Shown here piece by piece: positions 31,235 through 41,989 of a stretch of DNA of 59,195 bases. The notes under the pieces are model-generated. The model was given only the letters and a program-made list of their open reading frames with translations. It was not told the DNA's origin and ran no database searches. How positions within the stretch are numbered: position 1 is the stretch's first letter; every line of letters starts with the position of its first letter. Source of the DNA: Bacteroidales bacterium (GTDB taxonomy: Bacteria; Bacteroidota; Bacteroidia; Bacteroidales; UBA932); NCBI GenBank assembly GCA_012744435.1, contig JAAYCA010000011.1, positions 1-59,195 of the forward strand, in the 5' to 3' direction. Both the position numbers and the translations under genes were made by a program.

Positions 31235-32232
31235 TTTCTGGAGATCAGGTATTCTGCGATCTGCACCGCGTTCAGGGCGGCGCCTTTCTTGATCTGGTCG
31301 CCGGAGAGCCAGAGGGTGATGCCGTTGTCGTCGGCGAGGTCCTTGCGGACGCGGCCGACGTAGATGTCGTCCTTGCCGCCGGTGAACAGCGGCATCGGGT
31401 AGGTCTGCGTGGCGGGGTCGTCCTGCAGGGTCACGCCCGGGGCTGCCGCGAGGGCGGCCTGGACCTGCTCCACGCCGAGCGGCTTTTCGGTCTCGATCCA
31501 CACGGCCTCGGAGTGGGAGCGCAGCGCGGAGATGCGCACGCACATGGCGCTGCACTTCACGTCGGAGTGGAGGATCTTGCGCGTCTCGTTGAACATCTTC
31601 ATCTCCTCCTTGGTGTAGCCGTTGTCGGTGAAGACGTCGATCTGCGGGATGACGTTGTAGGCCAGCTGGTAGGCGAATTTCTTGACGGTAACGGGCTTCT
31701 GCTCAACGATTTCCCGGTACTGGTTCTCCAGCTCGAGCATCGCCTGGGCGCCCGCGCCGGAGGCGGACTGGTAGGACGCCACGTGGATGCGGGTGATGTG
31801 GGAGAGGGCCTCGATGGGCTTCAGCACCACGACCATCATGATGGTGGTGCAGTTGGGGTTGGCGATGATGCCGCGCGGGCGCACGAGGGCGTCTTCGGCG
31901 TTACACTCGGGCACCACCAGCGGCACGTCGGGATCCATGCGGAAGGCGCTGGAGTTGTCGATCATGACGGCTCCGTGCTTCGTGATGGTCTCCGCGAATT
32001 CTTTGGAGGTGGAGGCCCCGGCGGACACGAAGGCGTAGTCCACGCCCTTGAAGTCGTCGTTGTGCCGGAGCAGTTTCACTTCATATTCCTTCCCGCGGAA
32101 GGTATATTTGGTCCCGGCACTCCGCTCCGATCCGAAGAGTACCAGCTCGTCCAGGGGGAAATTCCTTTCGTCGAGGACCCGCAGGAACTCCTGTCCCACG
32201 GCTCCGCTTGCGCCTACGATAGCTACTTTCAT
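31231..32232 (-). CDS. asd: Aspartate-semialdehyde dehydrogenase
   Basis: A 333-residue NADP-dependent enzyme that reduces aspartyl phosphate to aspartate semialdehyde, the branch point to lysine, threonine and methionine. The nucleotide motif GASGAVGQE is at residues 7-15, the catalytic Cys is in NPNCTT and the catalytic His in RSHSE. It follows thrC by 26 bases and provides the step between the aspartokinases encoded nearby and the homoserine dehydrogenase of ThrA. Confidence 0.96.
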   Translation of the reverse strand: MKVAIVGASGAVGQEFLRVLDERNFPLDELVLFGSERSAGTKYTFRGKEYEVKLLRHNDDFKGVDYAFVSAGASTSKEFAETITKHGAVMIDNSSAFRMDPDVPLVVPECNAEDALVRPRGIIANPNCTTIMMVVVLKPIEALSHITRIHVASYQSASGAGAQAMLELENQYREIVEQKPVTVKKFAYQLAYNVIPQIDVFTDNGYTKEEMKMFNETRKILHSDVKCSAMCVRISALRSHSEAVWIETEKPLGVEQVQAALAAAPGVTLQDDPATQTYPMPLFTGGKDDIYVGRVRKDLADDNGITLWLSGDQIKKGAALNAVQIAEYLISRK

Positions 32233-32258
32233 CTGTTATTTATTTGACTATTGTTATC

Positions 32259-33566
32259 TTATTGGAGAGTAGATAGATACTCTTTGAATTCTTTGTAATC
32301 TTTCCCCATCGGGACGCTCTGTTTGGTGCCTTGCATGAAGGCGGACAGGCGGGTGGGGATGTCCACCGGGGTGCCGGTGGCGCGTTCCACGGTGTCCTTG
32401 AATTTCGCGGGGTGCGCGGTCTCGCAGAGCAGGGCGCGTTCGCCCGGATGAAGATGGTGATACACCGCGTAGAAACCGCAGGCCCCGTGCGGGTCCAGCA
32501 GGTAGCCGTATTTTTCCCGGCACTGCCGGATGACGGAGACGATCTGATCGTCGCTGCACACGCGTCCCGAAATGTCGGCGGTGAGCGCCTTCCAGTCGTG
32601 GCCGTAGAGTTCGAAAATGCGGGCGGCGTTGCTGGGATCGCCCACGTCCATGGCGTTGGCGAGCGTCGGGATGCTCGGGCGCGGCTTGTACTCACCGGTC
32701 TGCAGGTACTCGAAGAACACGTCGTTGGCGTTGTTCGCCGCGATGAAACGCTTGACCGGCAGGCCCATGCGCCTGGCGAAGAGGGCCGCGCACAGATTGC
32801 CGAAATTGCCGCTCGGCACGCACACGACGAGCTGTCCGCCGAGGCCGAAGCGCTTCATCTGGGCGTAGCCGTGGAAGTAGTAGAAACTCTGCGGCAGCAG
32901 CCGTGCCACGTTGATGCTGTTGGCGGAGGTCAGGCGCAGGCGCGCCGTCAGCTCCGCGTCCATGAAGGCGCTCTTGACGAGGGCCTGGCAGTCGTCGAAG
33001 CAGCCGTCCACCTCGAGCGCGGTGATGTTCCGGCCGAGCGTGGTGAACTGGCACTCCTGGATGGGGCTGACCTTGCCCTTGGGGTACAGGACATGCACGT
33101 GGACGCCCTCGACGCCGAGGAAGCCGTTGGCGACGGCGCTGCCGGTGTCGCCGGAGGTGGCCACGAGCACGTGGATGGTGCGCGCATCGTCGGAATGCTG
33201 CGTGAAATGGCGCAGCAGGCGCGCCATGAAACGGGCTCCCACGTCCTTGAAGGCGAGGGTGGGTCCGTGGAAGAGCTCCAGCGCACCGATGCTCCGCGTC
33301 ACGGGAACCACCGGGCAGTCGAAGCTGAGGGTCTCCTCCACGATGCGGTGCAGCTCCGGGGCGGGGATGTCTTCGCCGAACAGGGCGTCCGCGACCGTGC
33401 AGGCGATCTCCTGGAAGGTCATGGTCTGGATGTTCCGGTAGAACTCCTCCGGCAGCACGGGAATGCGCTCCGGCATATACAGGCCCCGGTCTTCGGCGAG
33501 GCCGCGGACGACGGCCTTCTCGAGGGAGGCCAGGGGGGCTTGTCCGTTGGTGCTGTAGTACTTCAT
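32259..33566 (-). CDS. thrC: Threonine synthase
   Basis: A 435-residue PLP enzyme that makes threonine from O-phosphohomoserine. The PLP Lys lies in PTLAFKDVGARF, and LVATSGDTGSAV and VPSGNFGN bind the cofactor phosphate; the N-terminal YYSTNGQ is typical of the long ThrC form. The start at 33566 is chosen because homology begins there (MKYYSTNG), 4 bases after the thrB stop; a longer frame upstream is a shadow of thrB. Confidence 0.96.
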   Translation of the reverse strand: MKYYSTNGQAPLASLEKAVVRGLAEDRGLYMPERIPVLPEEFYRNIQTMTFQEIACTVADALFGEDIPAPELHRIVEETLSFDCPVVPVTRSIGALELFHGPTLAFKDVGARFMARLLRHFTQHSDDARTIHVLVATSGDTGSAVANGFLGVEGVHVHVLYPKGKVSPIQECQFTTLGRNITALEVDGCFDDCQALVKSAFMDAELTARLRLTSANSINVARLLPQSFYYFHGYAQMKRFGLGGQLVVCVPSGNFGNLCAALFARRMGLPVKRFIAANNANDVFFEYLQTGEYKPRPSIPTLANAMDVGDPSNAARIFELYGHDWKALTADISGRVCSDDQIVSVIRQCREKYGYLLDPHGACGFYAVYHHLHPGERALLCETAHPAKFKDTVERATGTPVDIPTRLSAFMQGTKQSVPMGKDYKEFKEYLSTLQ

Positions 33567-33570
33567 GGGC

Positions 33571-34497
33571 CTATGCGATGAGTCGGGCGCCCTTGTTGGA
33601 CACCTTGACGACGTAGGTTTCGGAAAGGATGCCCTGCTGGGCGAAATGCCGCTCCATGATGGCGCCGACGCGCTGGGCGATGTCGGCGCGGCCCGCAAGG
33701 GCGAACACGGAGGGGCCGGAGCCGCTGATGTTCATCGCGAGGGCGCCGGCGCCGAGCAGCTTGGCGCGAAGCTCGTCGAAGCCCGGGATGAACTGTTTGC
33801 GGAAGGGCTCCGCCACGGCGTCGCGCATGGCGCGGCCCACCAGCTCGATGTTGCCGGTGCACAGGCCGGCCACGAGTCCGCCCACGTTGCCCCACTGGGT
33901 GATGGCGGTGTGCATCGGGATCTCTTTGGGGAGGATGCTGCGCGCCTGCTTGGTGGAGACGGTCAGGTGGGGGTGGATGACGGGGCAGTAGAGGTTGCCC
34001 GGGACGGGCAGCTTGATGATGTCCAGCGGGTCGTAGCCGCGGATGAGCGTGATGCCGCCCATCACGGCGGGTGCCGCGTTGTCGGCGTGGTAGCCGCCGC
34101 TGGCGAGGTTTTCACCTTCCATGCTGCACACGACCACGTCCTCCTCGGACAGGGGGGCGCCGAAGAGCTCGTTGATGCCGAAGGCGGCCGCGGCGCTGGA
34201 GGCGGCGCTGGAGCCGATGCCGGATCCGGGGAAGATCTTCTTGAGGATGCGCACCTGCACGCGGCCGCGGTGACCGGTCATCCCGAAGAATTTCCGGATG
34301 ACGGGGGTGATGACGTTGTCTTCGGGGTCCGTGGGGAGCGGCACGTCGGTGTCGTTGAGGATCTCGATGCCCTCGGCGCTTTCGTCGAGGGTCATTTCCA
34401 GCACGTCCCCGACTTCGTCCAGGGCGAGGCCCATGATGTCGAATCCGCAGCCGAGGTTGGCGATGGAGGCGGGGGCGAATACCTTGATCTTTTTCAT
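33571..34497 (-). CDS. thrB: Homoserine kinase
   Basis: A 308-residue GHMP-family kinase that phosphorylates homoserine with ATP. The P-loop-like motif PGSGIGSSAASSAA and the C-terminal GSGPSVFAL are intact, and the N-terminal ANLGCGFD is the ThrB signature. It sits 4 bases after thrA and 4 bases before thrC, the standard thrABC arrangement. Confidence 0.97.
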   Translation of the reverse strand: MKKIKVFAPASIANLGCGFDIMGLALDEVGDVLEMTLDESAEGIEILNDTDVPLPTDPEDNVITPVIRKFFGMTGHRGRVQVRILKKIFPGSGIGSSAASSAAAAFGINELFGAPLSEEDVVVCSMEGENLASGGYHADNAAPAVMGGITLIRGYDPLDIIKLPVPGNLYCPVIHPHLTVSTKQARSILPKEIPMHTAITQWGNVGGLVAGLCTGNIELVGRAMRDAVAEPFRKQFIPGFDELRAKLLGAGALAMNISGSGPSVFALAGRADIAQRVGAIMERHFAQQGILSETYVVKVSNKGARLIA

Positions 34498-34501
34498 GGC
34501 G

Positions 34502-36943
34502 TCAGATGTTTGCGATGCTCATGATGTCCGCGAATACGCCGGCGGCGGTCACGTCCGCACCGGCTCCGTAGCCCTGGATCAGCATCGGGTGGCGGTTGTA
34601 GCGCTCGGTCGTGAGCAGGATGATGTTGTTGGAGCCGTCCAACACATAGAAGGAATGGTCGCGTCCGACCGCGCGCAGGCCCACGGACAGGCGGCCGTGG
34701 TCGTTCTGCGCGACGAAGCGCCAGTGCTTGCCTTCGGCTTCCAGCTGCCGGCGGCGCTGCTCGAAGCCGGCGTCGAGGGAGGGGAGCTTCGCCCAGAATT
34801 CCTCTTCGCTGCACTCGAAGAAGTCCTGCGGGATGAACAGCTGGGCATCGACGTCTTCCTGGCTGACCTCATAGCCCGCTTCGCGGGATAGGATGACGAG
34901 CTTGCGGATGACGTCCTTGCCGGAGAGGTCGATGCGCGGGTCGGGCTCGGAAAAGCCTTGCTCCTTGGCCATCCGGACCGTCTGGCTGAAGGGAATGTCG
35001 GCGGACAGGGTGTTGAAGATGAAGTTGAGCGTGCCGCTCAGCACGGCCTCCATCTTGAGGATGCGGTCGCCGGAGTTGCACAGGTCGTTGATCGTGCCGA
35101 TGATCGGCAGGCCGGCGCCCACGTTGGTCTCGAAGAGCCATTTGACCCCGCGCTTGCGGGAGAGCTCCTTGAGGGCGCGGTAGTTGGCGTAGTCGGAGGA
35201 AGCGGCGATCTTGTTGGCCGCCACGACGGAGATGCCGTGGTCGATGAAGTCGCCGTACAGGGCGGAGATGTCGGCGTTGGCGGTGCAGTCCACGAACACG
35301 GAGTTGAAGATGTTCATGCCGAGGACCTCGTCCCGCAGGCGTGCGGGATTGATGTCGATGGCGTCCCGCTTGAAGACCTCTTTCCAGCCGGCGGGATCGA
35401 TCCCGCCCCGGTCGAACAGCGCCCGCTTGCTGCGGATGATGCCCACGAGGTTGATCTTCAGACCGCGGGTCTGCATCAGGCGTTCGCGCTGCTGCGCGAT
35501 CTGGTCGATCAGGCGTCCGCCCACGGTGCCGGTGCCGCAGAGGAAGAGGTTGAGCTCCTGGTACTCCGACAGGAAGAAGCTGTCGTGGATGACGTTCAGC
35601 GACTTGCGCAGCTGGGTCCGCTCCACGATGAAGGAGATGTTGGATTCGGCGGCGCCCTGGGCCAGGGCGATCACGCTGATGCCGTTGCGCCCCAGGGTGG
35701 TGAAGAGTTTGCCGGCGATGCCGGCATGCTGCTTCATGTTTTCGCCGATCACGGCCACGGCGGCGAGCTCGCTGCGCACTTCGATGGGATTGATGGCGCC
35801 GCTGGATATTTCGCGTTTGAAGGCCTCTTCGAGGACGGCGCGGGCGCGCTCTCCGTCGGAGCGGCTCACGCCGATGGAGATGCCGGTCTCGGAGGCCGAC
35901 TGGCTGACGAGGAAGGCGCTGATCTGCTCCTGCGTGAGGGCGGCGAAGATGCGGGCGTCCACACCCACGATACCGACCATGGAGGTGCCGGAGAGCGTGA
36001 TGAGGCTGATGTCCTCGATGGACGAGATGCCCTTGATGGACGTTTGGCCGGGAGCGACGTTTTGCTTGACGATCGTGCCCGGTGCTTTCAAATTGAAAGT
36101 ATTCCGGATCAGGATCGGAATGCCCTTCGCGCAGACAGGGTACAAGGTGGGGGGATAGATCACTTTCGCCCCGAAGTTGCACAGCTCCATGGCCTCCTCG
36201 TAGGTCATCTCGTCGATGACGTAGGAGGTCTTGATGATGCGCGGGTCGGCCGTCATGAAGCCGTCCACGTCGGTCCAGATCTCAAGCAGCTCGGCATTGA
36301 GGGCGGCGGCGAGCAGGCTGGCGGTGTAGTCCGAGCCCCCGCGCCCCAGGGTGGTGATCTCTCCGCTGACGGCGTCGGAGGCGATGAATCCGGGCACGAC
36401 GACGGTCGGGGAGGCGGGGGTCCAGTCGCGGAAAGCCTTTTGGATCAGGGAGAATGTCAGGGTCTGGTCGATGTCGTCGAGGTTGCCGTGGCGGCGCGTC
36501 TTGATGAAATCGACGGCGTCTTTGCGCTCGGCGTTTTCCAAGGCGGCCGCGATGATGCGCGAGGACAGCCGCTCCCCGAAGCTCATCACTTCATGGGCGG
36601 TTTTGGGCGGGAGGACCTGCAGCAGGAAAATCCCTTCGCAGATGCGCTCCAGCTGGTCCAGCAGCGTGTCCATCCCGGCCTCGAGGGCCTTGCGGCGGGC
36701 GGCGTCCGCCACCACGCCCGCGCACACGGCGCGGTGTCGGGCGCGGAGCTCCGTGAGCTCCCCGCGGAACGCCGTGTCGCCCGCCGCCGCCAGGGTGGAG
36801 GCGCGGATGAGCTGGTCGGTGACGCCTCCCAGGGCCGAAACCACGACGATGGAGGATTCCGCACGGGAACTGACAATCTGCTTGACTCTGAGGATGCTCT
36901 CCGGATTGGCCACCGAAGAGCCGCCGAATTTGAGGATTTTCAT
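34502..36943 (-). CDS. thrA: Bifunctional aspartokinase/homoserine dehydrogenase
   Basis: An 813-residue fusion. The aspartokinase part (about 1-300, KFGGSSVANP and GRGGSDYTA) is followed by paired ACT domains (about 310-460) and homoserine dehydrogenase (about 465-813, with LCGTGTVGGRLIDQ as the NAD(P) loop and a C-terminal YGAGADVTAAGVFADI). It carries out the first and third steps to homoserine and is normally inhibited by threonine through the ACT domains. It is the first gene of thrA-thrB-thrC-asd-30563. Confidence 0.97.
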   Translation of the reverse strand: MKILKFGGSSVANPESILRVKQIVSSRAESSIVVVSALGGVTDQLIRASTLAAAGDTAFRGELTELRARHRAVCAGVVADAARRKALEAGMDTLLDQLERICEGIFLLQVLPPKTAHEVMSFGERLSSRIIAAALENAERKDAVDFIKTRRHGNLDDIDQTLTFSLIQKAFRDWTPASPTVVVPGFIASDAVSGEITTLGRGGSDYTASLLAAALNAELLEIWTDVDGFMTADPRIIKTSYVIDEMTYEEAMELCNFGAKVIYPPTLYPVCAKGIPILIRNTFNLKAPGTIVKQNVAPGQTSIKGISSIEDISLITLSGTSMVGIVGVDARIFAALTQEQISAFLVSQSASETGISIGVSRSDGERARAVLEEAFKREISSGAINPIEVRSELAAVAVIGENMKQHAGIAGKLFTTLGRNGISVIALAQGAAESNISFIVERTQLRKSLNVIHDSFFLSEYQELNLFLCGTGTVGGRLIDQIAQQRERLMQTRGLKINLVGIIRSKRALFDRGGIDPAGWKEVFKRDAIDINPARLRDEVLGMNIFNSVFVDCTANADISALYGDFIDHGISVVAANKIAASSDYANYRALKELSRKRGVKWLFETNVGAGLPIIGTINDLCNSGDRILKMEAVLSGTLNFIFNTLSADIPFSQTVRMAKEQGFSEPDPRIDLSGKDVIRKLVILSREAGYEVSQEDVDAQLFIPQDFFECSEEEFWAKLPSLDAGFEQRRRQLEAEGKHWRFVAQNDHGRLSVGLRAVGRDHSFYVLDGSNNIILLTTERYNRHPMLIQGYGAGADVTAAGVFADIMSIANI

Positions 36944-36968
36944 GACTAACTAACGCGTTTTACCATCC

Positions 36969-36998
36969 CAAAGTAAAGCATTTTTAAGAAATTTTCAA
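36969..36998 (-). promoter_or_regulatory. Promoter of the thr-asd operon
   Basis: TTG (36996-36998), exactly 19 bp, TTACTTTG (36969-36976) on the minus strand, one mismatch from consensus. The start codon is 25 bases downstream. No leader peptide rich in Thr codons was found in this short leader. Confidence 0.75.
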
Positions 36999-37082
36999 AA
37001 TATTTTACAGCGTTCCTTGCTTTTTCCGCAAAAAAACCCGAGATTCGTAACCTAATATGGGCCAGAAGGCCCTCAGTTGGTT

Positions 37083-38912
37083 ATGAAATTACGTAGTAGT
37101 GTTACCCTCGAGGGCCGGCGGATGGCCGGTGCCCGGGCGCTTTGGATAGCAGACGGGATGCAGCGCAGCCAGTTTGGCAAGCCTGTCATCGCCATCGCCA
37201 ATTCCTTCACCCAGTTCGTCCCCGGACACACCCACCTCCACGAGGCGGGCCAGATCGTCAAGGCCGAGATCGAGAAGCTCGGCTGCTTTGCCGCCGAGTT
37301 CAATACGATCGCGGTGGACGACGGCATCGCCATGGGCCACGACGGAATGCTGTATTCCCTGCCGTCCCGCGACATCATCGCCGACAGCGTGGAATACATG
37401 GTCAACGCCCACAAGGCGGACGCGCTGGTGTGCATCAGCAATTGCGACAAGATCACGCCGGGCATGATGCTGGCCGCCATGCGTCTCAACATCCCCACCA
37501 TCTTCGTGTCCGGCGGCCCGATGGAGGCCGGTGTGCTGGGCAGCGCCCGGCTCGACCTCATCGACGCGATGGTCAAGTCCGCCGATCCGTCCGTGAGCGA
37601 CGAAGACGTGGCGCGGATCGAGTCCGCGGCCTGCCCGACCTGCGGCAGCTGTTCGGGCATGTTCACGGCCAACTCCATGAACTGCCTGACGGAGGCGATC
37701 GGCCTCTCGCTGCCCGGCAACGGCACCGTCCTCGCGACCCACGCCCTGCGCGTGGAGCTGTTCCGCAAGGCGGCGCGCCAGATCGTGCAGAACGCCTATA
37801 AATATTATAGGGACGGGGACGGTTCGGTGCTGCCGCGCAGCATCGCCACCCGTGCCGCTTTCCTCAACGCCATGACGCTGGACATCGCGATGGGCGGCTC
37901 GACCAACACGGTCCTGCACCTGCTGGCCGTGGCCTCCGAGGCCGGCGCCGACTTCAAGATGGCCGACATCGACGCCCTTTCGCGCCGCGTGCCCTGCATC
38001 TGCAAGGTCGCGCCCAACACGGCGAAGTACCACATCCAGGACGTGGGCCGGGCCGGCGGGATCGTCGCCATCATGGCGGAGCTCGCCGCCGCCGGGCTCG
38101 TGGACACTTCGCTGCCCCGCGTGGACGGGATGACGCTTGCCGAAGAGATCGACCAGTGGAACATCCTCTCCCCGAACTGCACGGAGGAGGCCCGCAAGTT
38201 CTTCCGCGTGGCGCCCTGCGGCCGCTTCAACATTGAGCTCGGCTCGCAGAAGATGTACTACGACAGCTTCGATACCGACCGCGCCGAGGGCTGCATCCGC
38301 GACGTGGCGCACGCCTATACCCGCGACGGCGGACTTGCCGTCCTGTTCGGCAACATCGCCCGCGACGGCTGCATCGTCAAGACCGCCGGCGTGGACGGGA
38401 GCATCTTCCATTTCTCGGGCCCGGCCCGCGTGTTCGATTCCCAGGAGGCGGCCTGCGAGGGCATCCTCGGGGGCAAGGTCGGCAGCGGCGACGTGGTCGT
38501 GATCACCTACGAGGGCCCCAAGGGCGGCCCCGGCATGCAGGAGATGCTGTATCCCACTTCGTATATCAAATCGATGCACCTGGGCAAGGAATGCGCCCTG
38601 CTGACGGACGGCCGTTTCAGCGGAGGCACGTCCGGCCTGAGCATCGGACACATATCGCCCGAAGCGGCATCCGGCGGCGAGATCGCCCTGGTGCGCGACG
38701 GGGACATTATCACCATCGACATCCCTTCCCGCCGCATCGACGTGGCGCTTTCCGACGCGGAGCTCGCGGAGCGCCGGCGCGCGGAGGAGGCCCGGGGCCG
38801 CAAGGCCTTCACGCCGCCCTTCCGGCAGCGTGCGGTCTCCAAGAGCCTCAAGGCCTATGCCGCCATGGTCAGCAGCGCGGACAAGGGAGCGGTCAGAATC
38901 ATTGAGGACTAG
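37083..38912 (+). CDS. ilvD: Dihydroxy-acid dehydratase
   Basis: A 609-residue iron-sulfur enzyme that makes the 2-oxo acids of valine and isoleucine. [12 protein letters not shown] and [18 protein letters not shown] carry the cluster cysteines, and the C-terminal [10 protein letters not shown] binds substrate. The start at ATG 37083 (MKLRSS) fits the family; a TTG six bases upstream is less likely. It leads the 14-gene ilv-leu-met-lys array, but no clear promoter was found in front; the 14-base hairpin GGGCC/GGCCC (37059-37072) lies just before the start. Confidence 0.97.
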   Translation: MKLRSSVTLEGRRMAGARALWIADGMQRSQFGKPVIAIANSFTQFVPGHTHLHEAGQIVKAEIEKLGCFAAEFNTIAVDDGIAMGHDGMLYSLPSRDIIADSVEYMVNAHKADALVCISNCDKITPGMMLAAMRLNIPTIFVSGGPMEAGVLGSARLDLIDAMVKSADPSVSDEDVARIESAACPTCGSCSGMFTANSMNCLTEAIGLSLPGNGTVLATHALRVELFRKAARQIVQNAYKYYRDGDGSVLPRSIATRAAFLNAMTLDIAMGGSTNTVLHLLAVASEAGADFKMADIDALSRRVPCICKVAPNTAKYHIQDVGRAGGIVAIMAELAAAGLVDTSLPRVDGMTLAEEIDQWNILSPNCTEEARKFFRVAPCGRFNIELGSQKMYYDSFDTDRAEGCIRDVAHAYTRDGGLAVLFGNIARDGCIVKTAGVDGSIFHFSGPARVFDSQEAACEGILGGKVGSGDVVVITYEGPKGGPGMQEMLYPTSYIKSMHLGKECALLTDGRFSGGTSGLSIGHISPEAASGGEIALVRDGDIITIDIPSRRIDVALSDAELAERRRAEEARGRKAFTPPFRQRAVSKSLKAYAAMVSSADKGAVRIIED

Positions 38913-38915
38913 CGT

Positions 38916-40634
38916 ATGGGGCAGCGACTGACAGGCGCGGAGATTCTGCTGGAATCCCTCATCGCCGAGGGCGTGGATACGGTCTTCGGCTATCCGGGCG
39001 GTTCGATCATCACCGTCTATGACAAAATGTATTCCTACTCCGACCGCCTGAAGCATATTCTGGTGCGTCACGAGCAGGGGGCCATCCACGCCGCGCAGGG
39101 TTATGCCCGCGCGACGGGCCGTCCCGGCGTCGTGATCGTGACCTCGGGTCCGGGCGCCACCAACGTGCTCACCGGTGTGGCCGACGCCATGGTGGATTCC
39201 ACCCCGGTCGTCGTGATCGCGGGCCAGGTGGGCAATGCGATGCTCGGCACGGACGCCTTCCAGGAGACGGACGTGGTCGGCATGACCGGTCCGATCGACA
39301 AATGGACGTATCAGATCCGCAAGCCCGAAGACGTGGCTCCGGCGGTCGCCAAGGCCTTCCACATCGCCTCCACGGGCCGTCCCGGTCCCGTGGTGCTGGA
39401 CTTCACGAAGGACGCGCAGGTGGGCGTGGGCTGGTTTGAATACGAGAAATGCACGCACATCCGCTCCTACGCCCTCCCGGCACCCGCCGACGAAGCGGCG
39501 ATCCAGGCGGCAGCGGAACTGATCGACGAGGCGGAGCGCCCCTTCGTGGTGTTCGGCCAGGGCGTCGTCATCTCCCACGCCGAGGAGCAGCTCAAGGCCT
39601 TCCTGAAGAAGGGCGGCATCCCCGCCGCGTCCACGATGCTGGGCCTGAGCGCCCTGCCGTCCGATTTCCCTTATTATGTGGGCATGGCCGGCATGCACGG
39701 CAATATCGCTTCCAACATGATGACGCAGAAGTGCGACGTGTTGATCGCCATAGGCATGCGTTTCAGCGACCGCGTGACCGGCGTCCCTTCCACCTACGCC
39801 CCGAACGCCAAGGTCATCCACATCGACGTGGACCGCACGGAGATCGGCAAGATCATCCGCGCCGACGTCGGGATCCTGGGCGACGCCGCCGAGGTGCTGG
39901 AGCGCCTGACCGCCCGCATCCGTTTCTCCTTCCACGACGAGTGGGCCGCAAGCGCCCGCAATTATGACCGCGTGGAGGACGAAAAGGTGGGGAAGGTCGA
40001 GACCGCTCCCGCCGAGGGGCCGGTCAATATGGGCGAGGTCGTGTCCCGGGTGGCGGAAATGTCCGGCCGCCAGGCCATCATCGTCACCGACGTGGGCCAG
40101 AACCAGCTGATGAGTGCGCGCTATTCGCGTTTCGTGCAGACGCGCAGCTTCATCACCTCCGGCGGCCTGGGCACGATGGGTTTTGGCCTGCCGGCCGCCA
40201 TCGGCGCCAAGGTGGGCGCTCCGGACCGCCAGGTCGTCCTGTTCGTGGGCGACGGAGGCATCCAGATGACCATCCAGGAGCTGGGCACCATCATGCAGGA
40301 GGGCACGGCCGTCAAGATCGTCCTGCTCAACAACAACTGGCTGGGCAACGTCCGCCAGTGGCAGGAGCTCTTCTTCGGCGAGCGTTATTCGCAGACGCAC
40401 CTGCTCAACCCCGACTATTCCCTCATCGCGCAGGCGTACGGCATCCGCTACCGCTGCGTGGAGGAGCGCGCGGAGCTGGAGGATGCGGTGCGCGAGATGC
40501 TCGATTCGGAGCAGGCGTACATCCTCGACGCCCATGTCTGCGAGATGGGCATGGTGTATCCGATGGTCCCGGGCGGACGGCGCCTGGACGAGATCCTGTT
40601 GAACAAAGATGAATGGTATCGCGATGGAAGGTAG
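38916..40634 (+). CDS. ilvB: Acetolactate synthase, large subunit
   Basis: A 572-residue thiamin-diphosphate enzyme that joins two pyruvates (or pyruvate and 2-oxobutanoate). VFGYPGGSI and RHEQGAIHAAQGYAR are the TPP glutamate region, and GDGGIQM..NNNWLGNV is the TPP/magnesium motif. It follows ilvD by 3 bases. The need for thiamin diphosphate links it to the thiamin-uptake operon at 4-6.5 kb. Confidence 0.97.
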   Translation: MGQRLTGAEILLESLIAEGVDTVFGYPGGSIITVYDKMYSYSDRLKHILVRHEQGAIHAAQGYARATGRPGVVIVTSGPGATNVLTGVADAMVDSTPVVVIAGQVGNAMLGTDAFQETDVVGMTGPIDKWTYQIRKPEDVAPAVAKAFHIASTGRPGPVVLDFTKDAQVGVGWFEYEKCTHIRSYALPAPADEAAIQAAAELIDEAERPFVVFGQGVVISHAEEQLKAFLKKGGIPAASTMLGLSALPSDFPYYVGMAGMHGNIASNMMTQKCDVLIAIGMRFSDRVTGVPSTYAPNAKVIHIDVDRTEIGKIIRADVGILGDAAEVLERLTARIRFSFHDEWAASARNYDRVEDEKVGKVETAPAEGPVNMGEVVSRVAEMSGRQAIIVTDVGQNQLMSARYSRFVQTRSFITSGGLGTMGFGLPAAIGAKVGAPDRQVVLFVGDGGIQMTIQELGTIMQEGTAVKIVLLNNNWLGNVRQWQELFFGERYSQTHLLNPDYSLIAQAYGIRYRCVEERAELEDAVREMLDSEQAYILDAHVCEMGMVYPMVPGGRRLDEILLNKDEWYRDGR

Positions 40635-40932
40635 CAGCATGTATATCATCTCGGTGTATTCCGAGAACCAGGTGGGTCTGTTGAGCTCGATTTCCAACAT
40701 CTTCACCCGCCGCGGCATCAATATCGAGAGCCTGACGGTGTTCCCGTCGGAGTTCCCCGGCATCCATCATTTCACCTTCCGGGCCATCACCACCGAGCGC
40801 GCCGCGCGGCAGGTGGTGGGCTTCATCGAGAAGAAGGTGGAGGTGGTGCGTGCGTTTTATTTCCCCGACAACATCACGAGCTCCTCGGAGCACGGGATCC
40901 TGGAAGATTATTTAAAGAATAGAAACCAATAA
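40609..40932 (+). CDS. ilvN: Acetolactate synthase, small regulatory subunit (short form)
   Basis: A 107-residue ACT-domain protein. IISVYSENQVGLLSSISNIFTRRGINIESLTV is split here as SVYSENQVGLLSSI and NIFTRRGINIESL; these bind valine for feedback inhibition of IlvB. It is about the length of Escherichia coli IlvN and lacks the C-terminal domain of the usual 180-residue form. The start at 40609 follows an A-rich stretch and overlaps ilvB by 26 bases; 40624 and 40639 are other in-frame starts. Confidence 0.9.
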   Translation: MNGIAMEGSSMYIISVYSENQVGLLSSISNIFTRRGINIESLTVFPSEFPGIHHFTFRAITTERAARQVVGFIEKKVEVVRAFYFPDNITSSSEHGILEDYLKNRNQ

Positions 40933-40944
40933 AACAGAGAAAGT

Positions 40945-41988
40945 ATGGCAAAGATGAATTTCGGCGGCGTGGTCGAGAATGTGGTCACCCGCGATGAGTT
41001 TACCCTCGAAAAGGCACGTGAAGTCCTCAAGGACGAGGTCGTTGCAATCATCGGCTACGGTATCCAGGGGCCGGGACAGGCCCTCAACCTCAAGGACAAC
41101 GGCATCAATGTCATCGTCGGCCAGCGCGCGGGCAAGACCTTCGACAAGGCTGTCGGCGACGGCTGGGTGCCCGGCAAGACCCTCTTCAGCATCGAGGAGG
41201 CCTGCGAGAAGGCCACCGTCATCCAATATCTCCTGTCCGACGCTGCCCAGATCGAGCAGTGGCCCGTGGTGAAGAAGCACCTGACGGCCGGCAAGGCCCT
41301 GTATTTCTCCCACGGTTTCGGCATCACCTTCAACGACCGCACCGGCATCGTCCCGCCGAAGGACGTGGATGTGATCATGGTGGCTCCGAAGGGCTCCGGC
41401 ACCTCCGTGCGCCGGCTCTTCCTGCAGGGCCGCGGCATCAACTCCTCCTTCGCCGTGTACCAGGATGCGACGGGCCGTGCGCTGGAGCGCACCCTCGCCC
41501 TGGGCATCGCCATCGGCTCGGGCTACCTCTTCGAGACCGATTTCAAGCGCGAGGTCTACTCCGACCTCACCGGCGAGCGCGGTACGCTGATGGGCGCCAT
41601 CCAGGGCATCCTGTCCGCTCAGTACGAAGTGCTCCGCGAGCACGGCCACAGCCCTTCGGAGGCCTTCAACGAGACCGTCGAGGAGCTGACCCAGTCGCTG
41701 ATGCCGCTCTTTGCGGAGAAGGGCATGGACTGGATGTACGCCAACTGCTCCACCACGGCGCAGCGCGGCGCCCTCGACTGGATGGGTCCGTTCCACGACG
41801 CCACCAAGCCCGTGTTCGAGAAGCTCTACAACGAAGTCGCCTGCGGCAACGAAGCCCAGCGTTCCATCGATTCCAACTCCAAGCCCGACTACCGCGAAGG
41901 CCTGGAAAAAGAACTGAAGGCCATGCGCGAGAGCGAACTGTGGCGCACCGGCGCCGCCGTCCGCGAACTGCGCCCTGAAAACAAGTAA
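40945..41988 (+). CDS. ilvC: Ketol-acid reductoisomerase
   Basis: A 347-residue NADPH- and magnesium-dependent enzyme for the second common step of branched-chain synthesis. [17 protein letters not shown] is the Rossmann loop, and [18 protein letters not shown] carries the metal-binding Asp and Glu. The PGQ and RAGKTF variants are of the Bacteroidota type. It is 12 bases after ilvN and 1 base before leuA. Confidence 0.97.
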   Translation: MAKMNFGGVVENVVTRDEFTLEKAREVLKDEVVAIIGYGIQGPGQALNLKDNGINVIVGQRAGKTFDKAVGDGWVPGKTLFSIEEACEKATVIQYLLSDAAQIEQWPVVKKHLTAGKALYFSHGFGITFNDRTGIVPPKDVDVIMVAPKGSGTSVRRLFLQGRGINSSFAVYQDATGRALERTLALGIAIGSGYLFETDFKREVYSDLTGERGTLMGAIQGILSAQYEVLREHGHSPSEAFNETVEELTQSLMPLFAEKGMDWMYANCSTTAQRGALDWMGPFHDATKPVFEKLYNEVACGNEAQRSIDSNSKPDYREGLEKELKAMRESELWRTGAAVRELRPENK

Positions 41989-41989
41989 T

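Noticed and set aside
36945..36968. Six-codon ORF before thrA as a threonine leader
   Set aside because: No Thr or Ile codons and no terminator hairpin.
37057..37086. Nine-codon ORF before ilvD as a branched-chain leader peptide
   Set aside because: It has two Leu codons but no run of Ile, Val or Leu, and no terminator follows; the ATGA overlap with ilvD is not enough.
37089..40763. Antisense open frame of 1224 codons opposite ilvD and ilvB
   Set aside because: High GC codon bias opens the opposite frame; the translation is low-complexity (rich in Gly, Ala, His, Arg, Val), and both sense genes are unmistakable.
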